Of a DNA stretch of 64,000 nt, positions 44,506-55,620 are shown piece after piece. Position numbers and translations under genes: made by a program. Source of the stretch: Microstegium vimineum (Eukaryota; Streptophyta; Magnoliopsida; Poales; Poaceae); NCBI GenBank assembly GCA_022036555.1, contig CM039122.1:5448289-5512288 (forward strand), read 5' to 3'. The notes beneath the pieces are model-generated. The model had not been told where the DNA came from and searched no databases. It was given only the letters and a program-made list of their open reading frames with translations. Positions within the stretch are counted from its first letter, which is position 1, and each line of letters starts with the position of its first letter.

Positions 44506-45306
44506 TTACTTCTTGGTGGCGAACTGCGCCTTGATCCTCTGCACGGTGTGGGCATCGATCCTGAACGCCTTAGCGAGCACCTCGTCGGTGATGGCAGGGG
44601 TGGCACCAAAGAGCGAGTCCGCGGCGCGGATGAGCCCAGGGTTCTGGCTACTGAGCCCAGCGATGCCAACGGCGGGGGTGGCGCCGCAGTTGAACTCGAA
44701 GTGGACGAGGCCCTTGGGGAAGACGAAGACGTCGCCTTTAGAGAGCACCCTAGCGAAGAGCGCGCCGTCGGTGGCGAGGAAGCCGACGTACATCTGTCCC
44801 TCGACGACGGTGAGCACCTCGGTGGCGCGCGGGTGCGTGTGCGGCGGGTTCAGGCCGCCCGGCGCGATGTCGAGGCGCGCCATGGCGAGACCTAGCGAGT
44901 TCAGCCCCGGTAGTGCGCGCACGTCCACGAGGGTCACCTTGGAGCCGAACGCGTTTGAGGTGTTGCCAGCGTTTTGGAGGCCTGTGAAGGTGAAGTCGGA
45001 CGCGGATACCTGCGCTGGGTCCTTGCATACCAGCCCGTTCACGAACACTGCAATATGGCCATGGTGTACGTGCCGTCAGGATATATATAACTGAAGTACA
45101 GAACGAAAGGTTATTGTGTACTTGTAACAAGCTAGATAGGTGGTAGAGGCGGCACCGTGCGTGCACGTACCATTGGACGGGGTTTCGGCGACGCAGAAGT
45201 CTTGGAGGGGGCTCGGGTCGTACGCGAGGGCCAGAGGAGACGTCGCCATTGCTGCGACAAGGAGAGCAAGGACGAGCTTGTTGCAAGACCGGCTGCTGCC
45301 TGCCAT
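44506..45306 (-). CDS. Germin-like protein, two exons
   Basis: Exons on the minus strand are 45171-45306 and 44506-45047, with a 123-bp GT-AG phase-1 intron; 225 aa. It has a signal peptide (residues 1-28, LVLALLVAAMATSPLALA), then AYDPSPLQDFCVA and NGLVCKDP with the two cysteines that form the conserved disulfide. The cupin metal site is HTHPRATE (His, His, Glu) in box B and PKGLVHFEFN (His) in box C. NTS near residue 74 is a potential glycosylation site. Germin-like proteins are secreted, Mn-binding hexamers; some have superoxide dismutase or oxalate oxidase activity, which sequence alone cannot assign. Its broken counterpart in unit A is at 15674-16114, and its divergent neighbour is at 48144. 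Confidence 0.92.
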
Positions 45307-45539
45307 CGATCGTTTAGCTGCGACTGCCTACAAAGTAGAAACTACTATGTCGTCCTGGCTTGAAATGTGTCTTCGATCAGATGAACGAAGCAGTTAGCTC
45401 GAGTATGTGTATGTAAAATTAAAATCGACGTGGGAGCAGGGATTCTTGAGGCAGGCGGTAGTGTACATGTGGGTACCTAGATCGATTGGCATGCAAGCTT
45501 GGAATTGGATGGGTGAAGAGAAGGGGGCATGGTGAACAT

Positions 45540-45552
45540 GAATATATATAGC
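45540..45552 (-). promoter_or_regulatory. TATA box of germin-like gene (two-exon copy)
   Basis: The minus strand reads CCGGCTATATATATTCATG, shared with the other germin-like promoter (CACCGGCTATATATTCATG at 47913-47931). It lies ~235 bp before the ATG. Confidence 0.6.
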
Positions 45553-46180
45553 CGGTGCTCAGGTTGCTGCACAGCACACCGTGTACTGTTTGACTGCGTA
45601 TACGTGTGGTGGACCTGCTCTCGGCCTGCTGAACGCGAGAAATAATCAAAGCTGCGCGCAGATCCTGCAATGCAACTGGAGTCCGTGTTGTGAGACGTCT
45701 TTGTTTTGTCTACTGTTGTACGTGTAGTAGCAGGCTGAGCGACGATGGATAACGACAAGGTGTTTAACAATTCGCCCAAACTGACGGGATCCTGTCCTGA
45801 TATATTTATTGATGTGACGGACACGGCGGAGCGACCCGGTCCATATGAGTTACCGCCGGGCAGATTAGTTTTTTTGATAGGGTCGTCGTGCGTACGTGCT
45901 GGATAGCAATGTGCCATAGAGTCGCGCGCGACACACGTACCGCATGACGCAAAGCGGGGTGTGGCCTAGCTCCATCAATGGATTTTGATTGGTATTCAAA
46001 TTTGATCGAGATGGATGGGCGCGCGTTCGAGTTGGTGCAGGCCGGCAGACGACAGCATCGTTCCGTCCTATTCTAGCTTGAGCTCACTCTACCCACCATG
46101 GAACAACTATATTATAGGTGCGCTGACGTATCTTGTATGCAGATCGAAATCTATTTGGGGGTATTTGAATACACCCTACT
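45553..46180. other. Germin-like upstream region, no gene
   Basis: Contains the inverted distal module (ACTGACGGGATCC, TGATGTGACGGAC, GGTCCATATG) at 45775-45850. No coding sequence. Confidence 0.55.
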
Positions 46181-46288
46181 AAACTACTAAACTTTAGTCC
46201 CTATTACATCGGATATTTGGACACTGATTACAAGTAGTATTAGACATAGACTAATTACAAAATTAGAGGTCCTAAAAAAACTTATTTT

Positions 46289-47093
46289 CCTTTTCCAAAA
46301 AGCAGAAGTGCTCTCTCAATTTTTTATTTGGATAGTGAGATCAATAGAATCTTCACATCTGAAGAATTTGAAGCCCTTCAAGATATCCTGCCACAAGATA
46401 TGGATGACCAAGAGAATTGGGACATTTGAAAATATAAGTGGAATTCCCCAAAGCTTAGTTCTAAGAAAGCCTACAAGTTTCTATAGGGCTCCCTGGAAGC
46501 CTCACCCTCTTCGATCTCTTGGCTTTGGACAGCTGGTAACTTAGGAAAACATAAGTTTTTTTTTTTGGCTCTTGCTCAAGGATCAGTCGAATACCAGAAA
46601 TTTACTGAAAAGAAAAAAACAAACTCTTGGATGATTACTCCTGCGCCATTTGTCACTTGGGGAGAGTGAGGAAACCTGTAGGCATATTTTCTTTGAGTGC
46701 CCTTTTAGTATAGACTGTTGGACATATCTTGGTGTTCACTGGAACTTGAATCTCCTCTGCTGGACATGATCATAGAAGCAAGGATTACATTTGAAAGTCC
46801 CATCTTCAGGGAGATTGACTATCCAGACTGCGAGAAATGGTTTGATTTTTTACAACAAGCCATGCGGCATTAACAATTTGGAAATTTCGGTTTGAAGAAG
46901 AGATTGGCTTGATCTGTATCAAGGCCAAACCGGACCTTGCTAGTTCCCTTTCTATGTTTTTGGAGAATTTACATTAGTTTGTCTTTCTCTTTTTTCCTTA
47001 AGCTTGCAAGCTCCTCATTGCACATCTTGTGCACCTGTAAGTTACTTTCATCAATGATTAATACAAAAAATAGGTAGGGGGATCCCCTCCTAA
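46289..47093 (+). mobile_element. LINE 3' fragment with 19-20 bp target duplication
   Basis: Translated pieces in shifted frames show a zf-RVT region (KKAYKF, ETCRHIFFECPF with Cys/His spacing) and a LINE-like tail (TTACTTTCATCAATGATTAATAC). Flanks are GTCCTAAAAAAACTTATTTT at 46269-46288 and GTCCTAAAAAACTTATTTT at 47094-47112. The insertion lies in or beside a partial MITE of the 13826 family (46185-46268: TTACATCGGATATTTGGACA, TAGTATTAGACATAGA). Confidence 0.75.
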
Positions 47094-47918
47094 GTCCTAA
47101 AAAACTTATTTTGTGTTTTGGTCACGATTTACCGTGTCCTTGGTTCCGTGGCGGACGGCTTTGCCCGCTGCGGAAAAACCAAAGTGACCGCCTCGGAAAA
47201 TCATTTTTGTAATAAATGCTCTGTTGGCTGATAGAAAAGTCGGTAGATTCTAGCTGATTGAATAGTGCTCTGAAAAAGTTTAGAGTAGTTTAAGCGAACA
47301 GAGCCGAGAATAACAGGATTTCTTTTCGGGACGTAGAGTACGACGGAGGAGGAAGTAGAGACCTCCCCCTTATATGTACACTCCCATTTGATCTTGATCC
47401 GTTTTCATCGTCCAAATTAATTAAATCGATCGAACCAGTGAAGAAGGGCTTGGATTTGGAACTGGACGGAACGATGCTGTCGGCCGGCCTGCACCACCTC
47501 TCGGCCATAATAATCCATCTGGAATTCTGGATGCACTTACGCACGCCCTGGTCGCTCACCGCTTTGCATGCATTCGTCACGCGCTCTACTTGTTGTCTGC
47601 GCATTGCCGTCCTCTCCTAATCCTGGCTATCTATCCCAGTGCGCTTAGCTGCACACGACCCGACCCCATCAACAACCTGCATATACGGAGTATGCCCGGC
47701 GCGCTGGTAATCATTTTCGTCATACCGACTTGGTCGGTCTGTCACATCAAAGACGATCCCGTCCGTTGGCAGAACTGTTATTATCCAATCGCTCTATCTG
47801 ATTGGTTCGTGGCTGGGGACGTCACAGGACAGACCCGGTCGCATGCGTATATATCTACGCTACGCTACGCACGCAGTCAAAAATAAACACGCGCTGTCTC
47901 AACAACCTGGGGCACCGG

Positions 47919-47928
47919 CTATATATTC
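47919..47928 (+). promoter_or_regulatory. TATA box of intronless germin-like gene
   Basis: CACCGGCTATATATTCATG, about 220 bp before the ATG at 48144; the distal module (GGTCTGTCACATCA, GATCCCGTCCGTT) is ~390 bp before the ATG. Confidence 0.6.
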
Positions 47929-48143
47929 ATGTTCATCCATGCCCCTTCTCTCTTCATCCATCCAATTCAAAGCTAACTAAGCCAAGCTTGAACGTACCAA
48001 AGTACCTCGCACGTCGATTATATTGTTATTGTTACCCAATAATCGACCTGCTTCCTTCTCTTCTTAATTTGCCTCGTCTGACGACACATTAATTCACGCC
48101 AACAAGTTTAGTTTCTACTCGTAGCTAGCTAGGCAGAGCAGCC

Positions 48144-48830
48144 ATGGCAGGCAGGTCTTCCAACAAGCTCCTCCTTGCTCTCCTCGTCGCAGCAATGGCG
48201 GCGTCGTCTCCTCTGGCGCTCGCATACGACCCGAGCCCCCTCCAGGACTTCTGCGTCGCCGACGACACCCCGTCCACCAATGCCGCAGCAGTGTTCGTGA
48301 ACGGGCTGGTATGCAAGGACCCAGCGCAGGTCTCCGCAACCGACTTCACCTTCTCAGGCCTCCAGAACGCCGGCAACACCTCAAACGCGTTCGGCTCCAA
48401 GGTAACCCTCGTGGACGTGCGCGCGCTACCAGGGCTCAACTCGCTCGGCCTCGCCATGGCGCGCCTCGACATCGCGCCGGGCGGCCTGAACCCGCCGCAC
48501 ACGCACCCGCGCGCCACCGAGGTGCTCACCGTCGTCCAAGGACAGATGTACGTCGGCTTCCTCGCCACCGACGGCGCGCTCTTCGCCAGGGTCCTCTCTA
48601 GAGGCGACGTCTTCGTCTTCCCCAAGGGCCTCGTCCACTTCGAGTTCAACTTCGGCGCCACACCCGCCGTCGGCATCGCTGGACTCAGTAGCCAGAACCC
48701 TGGGCTCATCCGTGTCGCGGACTCGCTCTTCGGCGCCAACCCTGCCATCACCGACGAGGTGCTCGCTAAGGCGTTCAGGATCGATGCCCACACCGTGCAG
48801 AGGATCAAGGCGCAGTTCGCCGCCAAGTGA
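48144..48830 (+). CDS. Germin-like protein, single exon
   Basis: 228 aa with no intron. Signal peptide to about residue 27, then AYDPSPLQDFCVADDTPS and NGLVCKDP (disulfide cysteines), cupin boxes HTHPRATEV and PKGLVHFEFN with all four metal ligands, an NTS glycosylation site, and the tail VQRIKAQFAAK. It is over 90% similar to the gene at 44506-45306, but four to five residues (around TNAAA) replace the intron position. The ATG at 48144 gives the standard GLP start; the sequence before it is AT-rich 5' UTR. It is transcribed away from the other copy, so the two share a ~2.8-kb divergent upstream region. Likely an apoplastic protein; enzyme activity unassigned. Confidence 0.95.
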   Translation: MAGRSSNKLLLALLVAAMAASSPLALAYDPSPLQDFCVADDTPSTNAAAVFVNGLVCKDPAQVSATDFTFSGLQNAGNTSNAFGSKVTLVDVRALPGLNSLGLAMARLDIAPGGLNPPHTHPRATEVLTVVQGQMYVGFLATDGALFARVLSRGDVFVFPKGLVHFEFNFGATPAVGIAGLSSQNPGLIRVADSLFGANPAITDEVLAKAFRIDAHTVQRIKAQFAAK

Positions 48831-51475
48831 AATTATTGACTGCATGCTACGATTACTAGTAGTTCGAAAATTTGACCGGTCGATCGATCGTTTGCGCTAT
48901 CAAATTCTGATTTGTTGTACTTTTTTCCCCTTGTGTGTATTTATTCATGTCCTTCGATAAATAATTCTTTTCTTTGTGAAAGTATCCATCTTCTTTGGAA
49001 GAGTGAAATTATAATTTATATGCTATACATCTTCTTAAAATCAAATTATGTCTCCTTTTATCCATTTCTTTAACGGCAGCATTACTGTGATTTTGTGTTC
49101 AGTCGAAACTCTAGTCTCCTATATCGATGTATTGCCTCCGAACCTTAAAGATCTCCTTCCAGTTCTTATTTTTCACCATAGGTAATTATAAAATAAAAAA
49201 TATAAAAAGTCAATGTTCTTATAAATTCATTCAAATTTCAAATTGGGCAGTGCTTAGTAGTATGTACTAGCACAAGACTGCATCTAGTGAGTGTTGGGGA
49301 TGGGCCTAAATAACAAGTGACAACGTGAACAAGTGGGCTTTAGCTGTTCAAGGAAACCGAAGGCGATGCCAGCCCAGCTCGTTTGGCTTGTTATTAATCG
49401 TGTAACCAGTGAACATTTTCGTGGAGTTTACTAGAAGTATATAATTTTTTTTTCAATATACTTCCCTTCATCCTGAAATATATCGGGGAATACTAAACTT
49501 TTCTAAAGTTTACCAATTTTTTACAGCGAGATATCATTAATGCTGCACGGCACGGGTGAGTCTCTGCGAATTACGACTACCTTCTTGGAATACAGCAGTT
49601 TCACCTTTTTTTTTTCCCTTCTTCACTAGTGAATTAGTTCTATAAAGCAACTTGCCAACTTCACATGTAAAACTAAAGCACTTTAAAAAAAACATTTAGT
49701 AAAATAATTTTATAGAAGAAACTATAGAGAAAGCCGAGAGAAACCGGTATTTTCAGTTTCACCTCGGTTCTTGTGCTACGAAAAGAGCTGAAAAATAAAC
49801 TTGTTTGGAAGGAGAAGCTGAAAGACAACTTTGTGAAGCTATGGCACCAAATGTGAGCTGAACCCAACGGAGCTGACAAACTTGTAACAGCAGTCACTGA
49901 TGGGTGGGACCCGGCAATGATTCAAGATGCTTGGGCGACAGAAAACGTCTGCTGGTACTCTGGTAGGTCGCATAGCAAATTCTCTGGAGAATCTGATCCA
50001 TTCAAGCATACAGCCACCGCCGGCCCTGCCCTAGTTGGCTAGTTTAGATCCGAAGAGAATCAGTGGACGACAGCTAACATGTGGATCCCCCGGCCCCCGG
50101 CGACGGCGACGCGACGCCCTCTATGCTCTAGCTTGTGCGTGCTCTGCTCTGCTCTGCTTTCGGATGACGAGGCCACTCCAGCTGGGCTGGCCCATGCGGC
50201 GAGGCAGGTGAGCAGGCGCATGCCATGTCTGTGACTGCTGACGACCGTGATCAGTAGTAGCTCAGAGAGGAGGTTTAGACTTTGGAGCTTGTGGCCAATC
50301 TCAGAGCCAGCGTGGTCGCCAGGCATATCAGCTGCTGGCTGCTGCGGTGTCACGGTCACGCGGCCGGCAACAACCGTGATCGATAGATCTGATGCCGAGA
50401 TTAGTTGTCCCATCCCTGCCTTGTTTATAGTAATTATTCTCTTGGGCCCTTGGCTTTGGCTCCATCGCCCATCGTAATCTATATAATCTCGGCAGCAGAT
50501 AAGAAGAGGACGAGGCATCGTTGATGACAGACACCGTAGCGGTTGTTGGGAAAGAAAACCAACACCACGCAGACGCGACAGCCTGGCGAGCCTTCTAGAG
50601 AAGCGCTTCTCAGATAAGCTGTACAAATATGAAAAATGAGTTTATTTGAGAAGCGGTTATGACTCAGCTTCTGGTTTAGTGTAAATGGGGGTGGTGGGGA
50701 GAAGCGTGGCCAAAAAAAGCTGTCAAAAAACGAGTCGTTTGGCTGTTAGTTTCAGCTTATTTTGGCCATAAACAGCATGGTTGAATGTCCGTGCGTTGCT
50801 ACGGGATAACTCATTTGTATTAAAAAAACATAGATCGCATGATAATATAACAATGTTTTCCATACGACGGGACAATAATTTTTTATATTAAAATACATAG
50901 ATCGCACAACAATATAATAATATTATAAGATTAAACATTGATATTAAAATAATATTAAATAAAAAAGCAAAGTTTCTAAAATTAATAGTTAATAACTAAT
51001 ACCCATTGACAAATCGAGGATGCGATCAAGGGGGTGAGCTAAGTAATAAAGATGATAATTGACAATGATAATTTAGAACTAATACTTACTATCTAAGTTC
51101 GCATCATGATTAACAATGAAGATTTTAATGAATTTTATAGAGATTTAATGAAGAAATGAGTGGATTTATAGAGATTTAATGGGGAAATTAGTGAAATTTA
51201 TAGGTATTTAATGGGGTAATTAGTCCAGGGGGGGGGCTGCAGCCACCCCAGCCCCCCCCCCTGATCCGCATTCATAGCAATGCCGTTATTCATTCTCAGA
51301 CTCCATTCAATACCATGATTGTAAGATATGTGTACGGGCCATACCTTTGAATCATATTCAAACATACATAGTAAACAGAGGCTTCAGTAGAAAGTGGAGG
51401 GGAAACATAGTAACACACATGATAGTTCATCTATATACATAAACACTATTTTTCCCCTCCACTTTGAAACTGCTC
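48831..51475. other. AT-rich intergenic region, no gene supported
   Basis: Contains the germin-like 3' UTR, TE-like debris (a GAGAAGCG palindrome near 50600; a Helitron-end-like GTCCGTGCGTTGCTACGGG on the minus strand near 50787) and a G/C hairpin at 51226-51263. The open frame at 50060-50626 matches no family I know. Confidence 0.5.
51226..51263. repeat. Long G/C homopolymer hairpin
   Basis: CAG, nine G, CTG pairs with CAG, ten C, CTG around a 9-nt loop. It could be a transposon end structure or a sequencing-sensitive element. Confidence 0.8.
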
Positions 51476-51576
51476 TCATATTTTTCGTAGAATAAAAAAA
51501 CATGATTCTGATAGCTTAAAGACCAAGAAGAAACACCAAATGCAAATGCAACAGTCATGCGAAACGACAACTTTCT

Positions 51577-52508
51577 GGTTTAATTTAGTGGCATCTGGAA
51601 GCATCTTCTTTAGGTGAGAAACAACCAAGCTGACAGCTTCCTTGTCCGACAGTTTCTCCACTTCCTGGGCAAACCTTCCAGCAGCCATGTCGACGAGAAC
51701 TGGATTGCCGGTGGCTTTGTGCAGGTTCAGGAAGTACTCGCAGGCTTTAGGCGTCGGCCCAACCATTCCTAGCACCTCAACGTTGGGCCAGAAGACCCTG
51801 TCGAAGTGCATAGCGATCTTGTTCTTGGTACCGACGCCGAGGTCTGCGATGGCAGAGGTCTTCCATTGGGGCATCTCAGGCTCAAACTCTATTATGTTCG
51901 CCTTGAGCACACCGAGTGGCACAGAGATTATGTACGCGTCAGCGAAGTAGCTTGTGCCATGCATCTTCAGTAGTGACCTTACTCCATTGTATTGTCGGGT
52001 AATTTTGGTGACCCTGATGATCATCATCATTCAAGTAAAGTAAGCAAATATATTTATCACCGGATAAAGTAAAGAATAGAACCGTGGAAATTCCTTTCAA
52101 GACAGAATGAAGATTCAAATGCTTATACTTGCTAGTGCTCTGCTCACCAACTAAAAATTCCCTGGAACCATGAGTACTATGCTTGGCAAGAGTAAAAATC
52201 CATATACAGCAATATAAGATGTGCGAAAAAACAAACCTTTGGTTAAGCCTGATGTCAAGACCTTGAGCAAGAGCTTCAATAACAGGATAGTATCCATTTA
52301 CCATTAGTCCATGTCCCCCAGTAAGAACACTCTCCTGCAGATCAAAGAGGGATGAAAAGTTAGTCCGACTGAAACAAATTGAATTAACCTGCCAATTTTT
52401 TCTCTAGAGAACAAATTTCTAACAGACCTGATCCCAGTTCTTTAGAGATATTTCATCTGCATCTGCACCAAACCATGCCTCAAGCCGGCAGACACACCAA
52501 AGTTGTAT
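51577..52508 (-). pseudogene. Polyamine oxidase fragment, three consecutive exons
   Basis: Exons on the minus strand are 52428-52508 (IQLWCVCRLEAWFGADADEI), 52237-52334 (TGGHGLMVNGYYPVIEALAQG) and ~51577-52013 (VPLGVLKANIIEFEP; FWPNVEVLG; YFLNLHKATGNPVLVDMAAGR). Junctions are GT-AG and in phase. These match the middle of peroxisomal-type plant polyamine oxidases (flavin amine oxidases that oxidise spermine/spermidine). The N-terminal FAD-binding GxGxxG exon and the C-terminal exons with the second FAD contact are absent, although over 1 kb follows on each side. Open frames are kept, so truncation is recent or the fragment was captured as DNA with introns. It cannot make a working oxidase. Confidence 0.75.
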
Positions 52509-55300
52509 CTGCATCCATTAGAGGTAACAATATATGTGCCTTATCAAGGTGCCAACCTGTATATGCTATCCTTGTTTGAACATATAGCTAATAAACAGAA
52601 CCAATGCTAATCCTAGTTGATGAACAAAAGCCATCAAATATGGGGCAAAATTTCAAAATCCATAACAGGATGTGACTGTCTTGCGCACCAATGAATCCAT
52701 GTTCAAAATCACTTTAGGAACTCATAAAACAAAGGAATACATGGATTGCAGCACATCATTTCCTGAAAATTATTTGTCATTTTTTTTATATGCATCAACA
52801 TGGAAAGATTGTAGAAATTGCTAGCTCTGAGAAATCAACAATGTGTCTGTAAATCCAAGACAAACAGATTTGGTGGGTTGTAATCTAGAGTTCTAGACCA
52901 GATCACCAAAGTAATTTATCAGCATCTAAGCAAACAGAGATCAGTGACACATTGTGTCTCTGTTTGAACACTCTATTTTCTTAAGGGGAAAAATGAGGGA
53001 AACAGTTCCTTCATGGTCGTAGAGGTGCAGAAGTCAATGAGATACAAGTCAACTTTCATAGATATACCAACTGCAAGCACAATGACCAATACAATAGATC
53101 TCATAGACCAGCCAGTACAAACCACTGAATCCGTATATTAAAGAATTCCAATTCACACTACCTAATCCTCAACGAATTAGTAATAATGAAGGCATGAAAG
53201 CTCACCCAAATGGCCCTGCGTTCGGCCGCACCCTCTCGTCTGCGGGGACGACCGCCGTCGTGGCCTCTGCGCTCAGCTCAGCTGGTTTCTTGCCGGTGGC
53301 AAAAAGGGAGCTGTGTACTGGTGAGGAGGGATCGAGCCCGGATCAGATCAGAATACAACAGGAACGGAAGAAGAGGGGTGTGCGTACCTAGGATTGGGTG
53401 CTTGTCCTCGGTGGAAGCGACATGATACTCAGAGAGTCCCGTCGGGGCGGCGACTACCGGCGTCCACGGGGCGCCGACAGCGCCGGCGTCGTGATTCTCT
53501 TGGGGTGACGGCGGAGCGGACGTTGGGGAGGCAGTGGTAGGCGTGGGAGGAGCGTAGCGGCGAGGAGGAGGGGGTCGGGTGGACGGGTGATGGGATAAGC
53601 GTCGCGGCGAGGTGCCGTCTCTCTTCCCTTCCATTCCCTTCCGTGATTGGAGCCTTCCCTTTCGAGGCATTGGAGGCAGAGATTTGCGTTTCCCTTCCGT
53701 GATTGTTTCTTTGTTTGCGATCTTTCCTTCCGAGGCATTCCCTTCCGTGATTGGAGGCACACGGTTCTGTCGCGGAGGGCTCGCGGGACGACGGGCCCAC
53801 GGGACGAAAAAAGATTCGTCCGATGCAGGAATATTCTGGATGAAATTTTTTTTGCACGAAAGTGATAGTCATCGTTTTGTACTTTATAGTTGTGGGAGAT
53901 TTAAGCGGTTCCAAACAGGACCGGCGCTTAACCATCTGCTGCCACTGATGGTGGGGCTTGCACTTGTAGTGGTAGCTGGTAGTACCCTTGTAGACAGCAT
54001 CGAGCTACCACCGGGCCAGGTCTCAGCTGTTCTAGTACGCCCATCTGCTGCTCCCGTGCTGCTCGATTGGTGGTCTCTCCACCTTGAGCTGGCTTGGCTA
54101 GAAGGAGGTCCGTAGCAATCTTGTCAGCAACAATTTCTTGTCGCTCTTGAGCCTTGGCTCACAAAAGATTCCTGGAAAATCTTTGGGACGTGCTCCGGTA
54201 AATTAAAATCTATTTGCTCGGATTAAATGACGCTTAATTGCAGGATTTTGAAAACAAAAAAAAAATAACTGCTTCTTGTTTAGTTTACTTGTTACTAACC
54301 TTTTGTTGTGGCGACTATGGCTATACAACTTTTTCTTACAAAATGATATGAAAAAAAAATTCAAGGATCTAACATCTTTCTAGGAAAAACAAACCCTGTT
54401 CGCTCCAGCTCACAGAAAACAGTATCTAATGAACAGGGCATTTCCATACCGTTATCCTTAAACCCACTCTCTATATTCTTATTTCAAGACAAAGATTCTA
54501 ATAAAAAAATGTCTTTATATATGTCAACTCTCTAATAATTTTGGTATATCCAGTTTAGCATTGTTGCGTTTGCTCTCTATCTTTGGCAATAAACAGATTA
54601 TTTGAGTTACTCTCAGGATTGCTATAATTAAAAAATTAGTGTCAGATGTCAATCAAACGAAAACTTGGAGCTGTCGGTGGCCCTCTTAAATCTTGATACT
54701 ATCATGCCTTAAGTGTGATAATACATATGCCGTTTAAATTCCACTTATGCCAACCGGTTCGGCTTAAATTCCACTAATCAAAACCATATTGATACTGGAT
54801 TGGGAAAAATCAACTTAAAATAATACTATTAATTTGTAAAATAATTACAAGGGTTTGACTTAAGGAAAAACTAAAAGAACTTAAAATTTAGAGCAAAAGG
54901 AACCATTTAAGCGATTTAGTAAAAAGCACAGTATACAATATATTTTTTTAAAGTTATTATCTGCACCCCTCTAAAAAGGGTGTAAATTTGGCTTTTTCAA
55001 TAAGTCAACCAATGGTCATATAAAAAATTGCCAATATTTATGACACGTAACAGGTATTATTAGTTCAATCATAAATAAAATATATAATTTATATAATTGA
55101 GATTTTTTTTTGAGACCACGCCTAAGCCATATACTGTAATTGAGATATAAATGTTATTTTTATAAACGCAGTCAAATTTATGATTGGTTAGTTCCTTGGA
55201 AAAAATGGGATCCACATCTTGTGTTAATAAATAAAAAAACCCCTTTGGTCTTTATTACCGGAAAAAAGAGGTTGATATAGTTTAATATTGTTTGAAAACG
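52509..55300. other. Intergenic region between PAO fragment and beta-tubulin
   Basis: 52520-53190 is AT-rich. 53200-53800 is GC-rich with overlapping frames on both strands but no recognisable domain; CCTTCCGTGATTGGAGGC-like words repeat at 53640-53760. 54120-55300 is AT-rich. A 50-bp dyad (CCCTGTTCG...GAACAGGG) lies near 54388-54437. Confidence 0.5.
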
Positions 55301-55620
55301 AAAAACATAACCAAAATTCGCGAGCGCGGTGGTGCCCCGCACGCTCCTGCAGCCAGCCCCGCAACCGGTAACGCAGTCGGTTCTCACCGCCCGCACAAAT
55401 TCCCCCTCCTGCCCTGCTGCAAGCAATTTCAAATTCCCCAGCGGTATCCTCACCCAAATCTCACGCCTTCTCATCCCTTCTTCTCCTCCCAATAAAAACA
55501 CGAGTCCCCCCAACCCGCTCGCTCCTCCGTTCGTCCCCACAGCCTCAGCCTCCTCCCTCCACACCTCCGCTCGCCAACCCTAGCCTCGCCGCGTCCTCCT
55601 CCGCCGCCGCCGTCGCCGCC

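Noticed and set aside
50060..50626. 188-codon minus-strand frame upstream of the PAO fragment
   Set aside because: No recognisable motif; mixed composition typical of non-coding spacer.
50770..50830. Possible Helitron 3' end on the minus strand (CCCGTAGCAACGCACGG)
   Set aside because: The word is suggestive, but the CTRR terminus and A/T junction are missing and no 5' end was found.
53429..54115. Frames of ~160 codons on both strands
   Set aside because: Arise from repeated CCTTCCGTGATTGG words; they resemble repeats, not a protein.
54388..54437. Inverted CCCTGTTCG / GAACAGGG pair as a mini hAT element
   Set aside because: Only 50 bp with no target duplication; too small to support as a transposon.
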